Source of the DNA: Pachyseris speciosa
Taxonomy: Eukaryota; Cnidaria; Anthozoa; Scleractinia; Pachyseridae
Reading direction: 5' to 3'
Length of the DNA stretch: 64,000 bases
Assembly: GCA_016490735.1 (NCBI GenBank)
Contig: JAEMWC010001202.1
Coordinates: 164,729 to 228,728, forward strand
Under the pieces are notes generated by a model. That model had not been told where the DNA came from and did no database searches. It worked only from the letters and a program-made list of their open reading frames with translations. Below, in pieces: positions 56,140 through 64,000 of this stretch (its first letter is position 1; every line of letters begins with the position of its first letter). The position numbers were made by a program, and so were the translations under genes.

Positions 56140-57220
56140 ATTTAAAAACAAGAGGCTACAATTAGCCTAAACTCTGGCTTGCAAAAAACAGTATTGTATC
56201 CCTAACTGAAAGTCTGTCTTTCTTACATCGGACGCATTGTGTTTAGCTTGTGTTGGAGTCTATTTCTTTAGACCCCTATCAACATATATTCCTCTAAAAT
56301 ACAGCTCAACCATTGAGAACAATAATTATAACACTTGTAAAAAATATTTCTAAAAGAACAAGAAAAAGAGAAACAGAAAAAATAAAGCCCATGATATATA
56401 CCACTAAAGGACATCGAACCCGGTTTAGCTGCGTCACAGGCAGGAACAATGACCTTTAGGCCACAGAGGTTTATCATTATGCAAGGTGATAAAAATAGTG
56501 TATTGATTCCAAAAACAAACTAAGCACACTATGTCTTGTTTTCGCTTCGATGGATAATTGTTTGAGAAAGGAAACGCTTATCGAACGATGTAGGATTTTT
56601 TCGCATAAATGTGAATGGAGTCTCAGTGAAATGTGAGTAGAAAATTAATTAGCAGAGTGAAACTGTTTACAAATATGTCAATCCAGGGTCATTTGAAACA
56701 CAAGAAAGGAACGTTTCTGGACAGTTTCAAGTCGCTAGTACATGTACATTTGTAAAAACTAATCGCTTATCATTCAAAAATTAAAGTCCAGAAATTGAGA
56801 TATTGTGGGAAAATAGTAAATTAACTACCTGTCAAAGTCTCAGGGGTGTGTGATATCCCGTACTTGAGTTATTCAACAAAATGTACATCTCAATGGAGTG
56901 GATACGGGAAACACGGCAGTCCATCTGGGGTTAAATTTTGGTCATGTTAAAAGCTTTCTTCTCGCTGTTGAACTTGCAAACATTCGTATAGACACTTCTC
57001 TTAACATATTGTTTGTTCAGACTTCAAAAGACACAAGGTGAATTGACATTTTCCGATACATGACAACAGGCATCACTCTGTTAAAAATAGTTAGCGCTTG
57101 CACAGAAACGCCGGAAGTGCACTTTGTGGATGATACTCGACGACGAAAAAGAATAACCGTCGGTAATCTTAGACCCGGGCAACGCGCGAGATGCACGCAG
57201 CCCGAGTAATAACAAAAAGT
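56140..57220 (-). repeat. dispersed repeat, inverted copy B
   Basis: It is the reverse complement of 28620..30060, contiguous and without the internal duplication of copy A. It therefore shows the ancestral layout. It keeps the 69-codon frame (56477..56268) with three residue differences and the tRNA-like boxes. Confidence 0.85.
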
Positions 57221-57489
57221 AACAAGTCATCTATTTTTTTTAAAGCAACAACAAAAATTCAGTCTTTGGCAGGGCAATTTTACAATTACAAATTGTCTAA
57301 AACTTCATGAATAAGGTCTTGCTACAGTCTGCCTGTCAATTTACTAAATAACGTATTCACTATTTTAAGGCCAGGGGAAAAGTGCATGCTGCTTGTCATT
57401 CAAATTAAGAAACTGATCAACAAGTTCACCTTGGTTCTTGCTAGCTTTCTTATTAACAAGGTACAGCTATACATGACTTGTGTACTGTA

Positions 57490-58618
57490 TATTCTTCAGC
57501 ACCATCATGTCCATTTTACTTGCTACACAGTGGAGAGGTGTCAAGCCATCCTGTGGAGTGATAAACAAAATGTATTGAAAACCAGTACAGACAGTTATCT
57601 TATTTGCCTGTCAGAAATAATTTTTTTATTATTAGCTAGTAACATTAAACTTTGCATTTGTATATCATGGTGAAAACTTCATGAGCTTAAGCATCATCTA
57701 ATATATATCTCACATTTCTTATTTGCAAGAATAACACTAAAAAAGCAGACACAAGAATGGAGGAAATAAGTGTGGAAGACTAATTAAAAATGGATTGCAC
57801 AGTAAACTTGGAAAATTAACTAAAGGTCAGTATGTTACTGTCTAATGCTACATCTGTCAAATGCACAAAACACAAACATTGCAATCTCATACCTGAAGTC
57901 TTTGTTCCTTACTGCACACACACAAAGAAACAAGCCACTCTCAAAAGATCCATTAGGTTTATGGTTCTTATTAATTACTTTTTTGCAAACAATTCAAATA
58001 AAATGGAAGTAAAACAGAAGTCCTACAGTACCTGGGACTGAACCCTAAGCATGCACAGTTGAAGAATATCAGACTTCTGTCCAGATCAAACTTTTCCAGA
58101 GTCACTTGTTTCCTGGCCACTGGTCAAGGCCAATGAGAGTGAAGACTCTGGGAGCAAGATTTGTAAACAGTGTTATCTAGCTGCTGTAAAGACATACTGC
58201 GTCAAAATCAAAGATTATTGAACAAACCTTGAAGTTGGAATGTCAACATTCAAACATTTCTTTACCATAGAGTCATGACGTTGGGTTGCTGTATTTTGCT
58301 ACAATATGAAGTGGTGCTATCACTCATTCTGTGTAGAGAGCAACAAAACATTCCTGTTTAATACCATGCATGACTGTATATAAACACAGCAAAAAACAGC
58401 ACTCAAAATTTCAGCTCTGCAGATACTAACCAATAATTACCTGGTCAGCACATTATTTTGATAAACCAAATGAACATGGCTTCTGTATTGCAATTGTGTA
58501 CCTTCGTCTTGCAGGCCCAGTGGTGGTTCCATGTGATTATGTTGAATCATCACTCCAGCAACATTAAGGTTATCATACATGTACTTTGCAGCAGCCTGAG
58601 TGTGAAGTGGGCTAAAAC
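57490..58618 (-). pseudogene. ankyrin-repeat-like exons (gene fragment or relic)
   Basis: One exon, 58618..58502, is 117 nt with phase-1 ends (acceptor GGTTTCAAG, donor GACGAAG before GTACAC). It reads GFSPLHTQAAAKYMYDN and onwards. A second candidate begins at 57550 after a strong acceptor (TTTATCACTCCACAG) and reads DGLTPLHCVASKMDMM before stops. GxTPLHxAA is the ankyrin signature. The phases do not join directly, so exons are missing or the gene is dead. Ankyrin arrays are common protein-binding scaffolds; no specific role can be given. Confidence 0.4.
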
Positions 58619-58787
58619 CTTGAAACCCAAACAAACAAACTGATCAAACAACATTCATTTTGACTTTTAATCTGCATCCATTCAGCAGTTGTCCTATTTA
58701 AAATGTGTCATTTTGGTGGACTGAACTCCTGTAAACTGGATAATTTCAAGGGAAGAGGATGGGGGTTGTGCATTATTGGTTTTTTTA

Positions 58788-59368
58788 TTAACCCTTTGAC
58801 TCCTACACCGGCCGAACTGGCCATGCAGAACCACATCCCTTGTACCACTTGTGACATCATCAGTTTTAACGCTCACTGACAACTTTATCATGTAACATGT
58901 GTAGGGAGAAGAGATCTTTCAAACCATAGCCAAATGAGCATGATTCCATCAAACAGGCCAGAGAAAACGCAAAAAAACCAAGTGACGTTGACCCGAAAAT
59001 TTGAGTGAAAATCTTGTTCCAAAATCCCAAATCTTTTCCCACCGAAAGGAAGCCCAGAAAATGCCCAGCAAGAGAGAAAGAAACTGAGGCAGGAAAAGAA
59101 AAAGAAAACAGGAGGAGGGGAGAGGAAGCAAAAGGTAGAAGGCAAGGGGGCGGTGAAACTTTTCAACCCAAATTTTGCTTTCTGCCGCATAAGTGAAACT
59201 TGGAAAGCTCAAATATTAAGCATCAAGAACAGAAGGACGCCAGGAGCTCTTCCAGGAAACAGAGTTTTAGGCAGTTTTGGTTCTTTTCGGCTAGATTCTG
59301 ACCAGAAAACGGCTCTACAAGCTTTAAAAGGTGTTTTTTAGCAAAATGTTCAGGCACCAAAGGGTTAA
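58788..59368. mobile_element. piggyBac-type MITE, copy 2
   Basis: TTAA at both ends (58788..58791 and 59365..59368) is followed inward by CCCTTTGACTCC on the left and the complement of GGCACCAAAGGG on the right. TTAA plus CCC termini are typical of piggyBac elements. The interior matches 12891..13499. It has no transposase. Confidence 0.8.
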
Positions 59369-59554
59369 GCAAAGTACACAGTTTTCTGAAAAAAAATCCA
59401 CCTTTGAGCATAAAACAACCCAGTTTGCCCATAAAATGCCAAATTGGGTGGGAAACACGACAAAACATGAATTTTAGCATTTTTGATTAATCTGGTGTCT
59501 GAAGGATTTGGAGAGAAAGGAAAATGAAAATTTACCACTCTACAGACCTGTACA

Positions 59555-59795
59555 ATAATATTACATTTCCCATAACAGCAGATAAAATTGTGGATGATCT
59601 CTCACATGTCCATACCATTGCCAAGCACTCCTTCATAATTTGAGCATACTTGACCTCAGCCTTGCGAGTGTTCTGGAACAAAATGCAACTTGGCAGAGCT
59701 GGTCATTGTGATCCTGCATTAAAACACCACCAATGCCATAACAACTAGCATCAGCGCATTACAACATTTGTCTTAGGATCAAAAGTATTGTTTTC
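59555..59795 (-). pseudogene. Ty3-type retrotransposon RNase H fragment
   Basis: The minus strand reads ADASCYGIGGVLMQDHNDQ and VAFCSRTL, then after a one-base frame shift KAEVKYAQIMKECLAMVW and TCER. DASxxGxGGVLxQ followed by PVAFxSRxL is the start of the Ty3/gypsy RNase H domain that follows the reverse transcriptase. Reverse transcriptase and integrase are absent. Confidence 0.8.
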
Positions 59796-60099
59796 CTGCT
59801 CTGGAATCATGATTTTAAAACAAAACAAAAATAAAAAAATTTTTCTGTACTCAGAGCGCAATTAAAAGACTTAAAAAAGGTGGAATATTTCATTCGGATC
59901 AACCGAACTTCTTCAGCCACAATGTAAATTTGAAACATTTTGTCTTCTTTGGATTAGGGAATGCTAACACAGTAGAACTTGAATTTTTTTTGCTTGACCT
60001 TGATGAAGGGCTTTTGCTAGGAATGGCCCCAAGTCCAAGCTCTGTCAGATGAGCCATCAGACAGCTCATTATGTCAACTTGAGAACCTTTTTTGAATTC

Positions 60100-60680
60100 T
60101 CTTTGCACACCAGAGCAAGTGTCCTTTATTACACTTCATGCACTGTTTTCAGAATGCAGGACATTTAATTTGCTGAGTAAATGGGCGCTTGTACCCAGAG
60201 AACTGACACAACCAAGCAGTTATGTTGTCCTATTGATTGGATATCCTGCAAACTGAATTCCTGTATACAGCACCAGCAATTTTTGACACATGAAACTTGA
60301 ACTTTTGCAGTTCACCTGCCTCAAAATCATGAGTGCTCCGCAGCTAGTGAGATCTGGCTAGTGCGATAATGGAAGCAAGTCTCCTCTTAATTCATCCAAT
60401 TACACTCTATAATCCCTGATTAATTCTGATTAATGAGTCAGTAAATTCACACATTTGAGACAGTCTTTTTAGCTCGCTCACAAAATTATTAATTTTATCT
60501 CCATCGTTTCGGTTTTGCTGATTAAACACCAGTTGTTCATACATGTACTTAGATAAATGCAACATTCCTGCATGTAGCCCCTTCACATACATGAAGTTCT
60601 TATAGACATCTATCTTTTCTGCACAGCACTCATTGCTCTCTCAGTCTCTAGTTGTAAGCAAAATGACTATTACTTCTCAA
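60100..60680 (-). pseudogene. Ty3-type gag relic with zinc knuckle
   Basis: The minus strand gives EKIDVYKNFMYVKGL then QQNRNDGDKINNFVSELKRL and SQMCEFTDSLIR, the capsid-type segment of retrotransposon gag. Further on, QCMKCNKGHLLWC is a shortened CCHC knuckle preceded by a stop. Together with the RNase H piece downstream it is one decayed element with most of pol deleted. Confidence 0.65.
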
Positions 60681-60689
60681 CGGCAGAGC

Positions 60690-61945
60690 CTGTGCAGCAA
60701 CTTTGCAAGTGGGGGAGGGGGGAGGGCTCACTTTGAATGTGTTAGCATGAGTCAACTCGGGGAGTCTGGGGACATGCTCCCCCAGTTTTAAAATTAAAGT
60801 CTTCTGAAATGGCTAGAAATACATTTCAAACTTACCTGGTGTGGTAAAAAAATATACTTTCAGCAACACAAAGCCGTGGATTGAAACAAGAATTTAATTA
60901 CCTTTTGAATTCATAACTGGCAATTAGTAACGTATGCACAAAGCTCAACTCAACATATGATAGCCCTGGAGACATTGTCAGCCCCTCCCCCTGTGCGGTG
61001 CCTGAATGGGTGTCTCGAGAACTCAGACCTATTGAAAACTCAGACTTCTAAAACTGAGACCCTCAAAATTTGACCATTTTTATTGCATTTCTGACAGAAA
61101 GAGTCGTTTTAGATCTGAGTTCGAGCTAAGTTGGGTCACGCTACTTAGTGCTGTCTAACATAGTTGTTGCTGTTTTCATTGTTTGATCAAGTTAAGTAAT
61201 ATGCGAGATGGGAGCGGTAAAAATTACCTGTCAAAATTTAATGTATGATAAGTGCAGTTCACCGTCTGAGAGCAGGTTACACGGTCGGTGATCGATTGCG
61301 TGACGTTTCGTAACACCCACTCCTCGATAGTTTTCAGATTTACCTTTAGTTTTTCTGGTTTGACATATTTTCCTTTCGCCACGAGGTATATTTCACACTG
61401 CACGAGAAACTCTTTTTCCATTTTTCCGATGTTTGTTACACGTATGTTGTGCATCCAGCGACAGCACCAGTGGAACAGGAGCGCGTGAATCGGCCATTGT
61501 GATGTGACTTGTCGATTAGCCTTTTTCGTACCTTCTTGCAATTCGCTCACTTTTCAAAATGGTCCACTGTCTGCCACCATGTTGTAAATCCGTCTTAAAC
61601 ACAATTCTGTACTATACCCTTAGACATTCTAGCAAAAACGAAGCAACAGTACAACTGTCCAATGCAACACGTGTTCCTCAGTGAAGCCAGTACACCATGA
61701 TCGCCGTTCTCGACGCGGGGTGGCCCCAGAAAACGGTCAGGGACCATCCCGTGGAGTCCCCAGTACATAAACTGGATTACAATATTCTGATGGTTCAGCA
61801 AATATTGACGCGGGCAATAATGAACATAATACATCGATACAAAAGCTCTGAATTACGATCTTCCCTGACAGCCATGTCGTGAGTCGCCATGGCTAAGACC
61901 GCATCAAACGTCAGTATTGTTTAGATTATTGGGCGCATTTTTTGG
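60690..61945. other. unassigned DNA
   Basis: A minus-strand frame of 108 codons (61550..61224) with KMEKEFLVQCEIYLVAKGKY looks protein-like but has no recognised domain or splice chain. Confidence 0.3.
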
Positions 61946-61984
61946 GAGGGGTCGGGAAGGGGGGGGGGGGGGGGGGGGTGGTGG
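61946..61984 (+). repeat. poly-G tract
   Basis: About 20 G in a row preceded by GGGGTCGGGAAG and followed by TGGTGGGG. Could form a G-quadruplex. Confidence 0.85.
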
Positions 61985-62439
61985 GGAGAAACAGGGCATG
62001 CCTTCCCACTCAAGGTTCCTTCCGCCACCAGAAGCACGTAAAAAGGTGTCCAACAGTTCTGCGCGGTGCCAACCTATGGCTTTTTAACCAACGGTTGGAG
62101 AATATAGGGCCAGTGGCACTCACAAAATACACCGATTTGCATTTTTATTATATATATTTCTTTATTTGATTGTGCTTTTTAATGAACTTAGAGTTAAATT
62201 TCAAGTTCTTAGCCAAAATATCCTTAATCTAACTCCTCAGATCCTAAAGACTCCTAAAGATGCTGTTTTCCGAGTGTTTCTTCAGTTCTGGGCGCCAATT
62301 AAATTAGCTGATGTCATTTTGTATCCGTTAAATTGCTTCTTGAATGAATTCAGTTCTTCCAGCTTTTTTTCCCTGGGGAGAATCCAGTGAGCTGACCGCT
62401 GCTTTGGATTTTTTTGCATAAGCTTTAAACTAGCTTTGA

Positions 62440-64000
62440 CGTCTTTGACTGGGAAATAACAGAAATATGCGTTAGTGCCAAAACCATCGACTTTTTCTTA
62501 ATCAACCAAAGACATCCTCCGCAGATATTATTTCGGGGTATAAAACAGATCACTCAATGATTATATTAAATATTTCCCTGCATTCAAATCAGCGGGGGCC
62601 GGGCTTCTGGAAACTGAATACATCATTTTTAAGTGAAACTAATTATGTCAATCAAATTAAAGCAACAATCCAAGAAACGCGTGAAGAAGATGATAGCTCG
62701 GTCAACCCATCACTTCTTTGGGAAATGATCAAGCTAAAAGTACGGGAGAAGTCGATAGCTTACTCCAAGGCTAAAAACAAACACATGCAAAAACGCGAGA
62801 AAAACTTGAACAAACAATCGCAAAATTGGAGGAGGAATTTGACAAAAGTATTAATTTAGTGATAAGCAGCTTACCAACCTTGAGAAGCAACTCGCCGAAC
62901 AAAAGGGCGCACTAGAGACAATACTAAAACTCTAATGTGGATGATTTATTCGCCAAACTTGGCTGGCGAAAACTAAGCATTCAAAGGCAGATGCAGAAAG
63001 CCATATTGGCGGTATTAAAGTCTCTACATGGTCTCACTCCCGCCTATCTAAGCAATCTATTTACATTACGAAATGATGTAAGCTATTCTCTGAGAGACTC
63101 TGTGAACAAACTTACTGTTCCATTGCCCAGCACTAATTTTCTCAAAAACAGTTTTAACCTATAGCGGTGCGGTACTGTGGAATAGCCTACCTTCTGATGT
63201 ACGGCAAGCAGAGTCCCTTGACGCTTTTCTGTATAAACTTAGCAATTGTACTCTTTTCTCAGACACGGCATTCATGTAAAGCAGTTTATTTTTTTTAATT
63301 AATTCCTAGACAAAGTTGTAATTAGGCATAGATTTTGTAATTTTTACTGATGAATTTTACTTTACCGTTAAAATAAAGTTATCAATCAATCGATCAATAA
63401 TGAGTTTCGCAATAAAGGTGATATTCTGAGATCAAAGACTAAATGGTATAATGAAGGCGAGAAAAACACTAAATACTTTTTAAATACTGTTTAAACGACA
63501 ATTTAAACAAGGGACTATTAACCAAGTTAAAATAAGTGACAATGACTTCGTCACGTCAGACGAGAATCACTCAGTATCCTTAAAGAATGCGTATCGTTCT
63601 ACAAGAATCTTTATGGCGCTAGGCGAACGCCATGTTCTCCACATGAAACAACAATATTTTTTTGAGAATGAGAATGACAAAGTCCTTCGTGGCTTTGAAA
63701 TGAAAGGGTGCGAAGGATTGTTAACCGAAAAGAATGCCTTAATTGAGGCCCTAAAAACTATGGAATCTCAAGACTCCTGGAACTGACGGTTTACCAGCTG
63801 AATTTTATAAAGTTTTCTGGAAAGACCTATCAGCAACCCTTATCGATGTTTTAAATTTTGCTTATAAATACCGGTCAACTTTCAATAACTTGGAGAAGGG
63901 GTATTATCAAACTTATTCCTAAGAAAGATACAGAACCTTACTTTATTAAGAATTGGAGACCATTAACTCTTCTTAAACTGCGACCACAAAATCAGTGCGG
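62440..64000 (+). mobile_element. decayed L1-type LINE, copy B (runs off the window)
   Basis: It begins in the endonuclease C-terminus (AKTIDFFLINQRHPPQI, YKTDHSMIILNISLH) and continues through GFWKLNTSFLS and a charged linker to 62920. After a nested insertion it resumes at about 63400 with FRNKGDILRSKTKWYNEGEK and NTKYFLN, then TPGTDGLPAEFYKVFWKDL at about 63780. Frame breaks and stops show it is dead. The reverse transcriptase core lies beyond the right edge. Confidence 0.8.
62928..63402 (+). pseudogene. CR1-like LINE 3' end nested in L1 copy B
   Basis: It reads LGWRKLSIQRQMQKAILAVL, KSLHGLTPAYLSNLF and, after a one-base frame shift, GAVLWNSLPSDVRQAESLDA. It ends AATAAAGTTATCAATCAATC with a TCAA/TCGA simple tail. 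The host L1 frame is interrupted between ETIL and INNEFRNKG, so this insertion is younger than the L1. Confidence 0.8.

Noticed and set aside
61224..61550. 108-codon minus-strand frame
   Set aside because: Protein-like in parts but without domain, supported start or splice partners.

Overview
The window looks like non-bacterial, gene-poor, repeat-rich DNA from an invertebrate animal, most likely an anthozoan cnidarian (stony coral or sea anemone). The reasons are spliced genes with GT/AG introns, a cnidarian-style short rhodopsin-family receptor, CR1/L2-, L1-, DIRS- and Ty3-type retroelements, tRNA-headed SINEs, many hairpin MITEs and AT-rich intergenic DNA. The taxon is an inference from family resemblance; no sequence search was run.

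Only two genes look intact, both on the minus strand. The first (9938..8058) is a phase-consistent six-exon model for a 265-residue protein with a SAM domain. It lies entirely inside a 2.37-kb element with terminal inverted repeats, C/G homopolymer tracts and TAA flanks (7757..10126). The second (17250..14020) is a two-exon, 322-residue class A GPCR with altered signature motifs (ERL for DRY, NPVIQ for NPxxY, no cysteine in extracellular loop 2). Its 2.26-kb intron holds a LINE 3' end in the opposite orientation and two inverted-repeat elements. Two ankyrin-like exons near 57.5-58.6 kb may belong to a third gene or a relic.

Layout. 0-4.2 kb: hairpin and inverted-repeat elements. 4.7-6.9 kb: a tandem array of about 99/84-bp units with higher-order structure, ending in a foldback. 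7.7-12 kb: the SAM-bearing element, then a second inverted pair ending in a 7-bp CCGGAAT minisatellite with a LINE fragment inside. 12.9-13.5 kb: a TTAA-flanked MITE-like element. 14-17.3 kb: the GPCR. 17.3-22.9 kb: mostly unassigned, with a diverged 400-bp tandem duplication. 23-25.2 kb: a decayed tyrosine-recombinase retroelement (DIRS/Ngaro-like) with split direct repeats and a nested SINE. 25.8-32.2 kb: old local duplications, a LINE fragment and a 1.1-1.4-kb dispersed repeat with a tRNA-like segment. 32.7-33 kb: a second SINE. 34.4-42.1 kb: a noncoding AT-rich block of nested direct duplications with several MITEs. 43.5-48 kb: minisatellites, a duplicated block (paired with 54.7-55.4 kb) and a hairpin MITE. 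48.4-52.4 kb: a decayed L1-type LINE with an exact 300-bp in-frame duplication in its reverse transcriptase. 52.4-53.2 kb: an inverted-repeat element carrying a coding fragment. 56.1-57.2 kb: an inverted copy of the 28.6-30-kb repeat. 59.5-60.7 kb: Ty3-type gag and RNase H relics. 62.4-64 kb: a second L1, interrupted by a CR1-like 3' fragment and running off the window.

Most of the window is therefore a nested record of mobile elements. The SINE tails match the LINE tail seen in the GPCR intron, which suggests the machinery that copied them. The SAM gene inside a bounded element is the observation most worth following.
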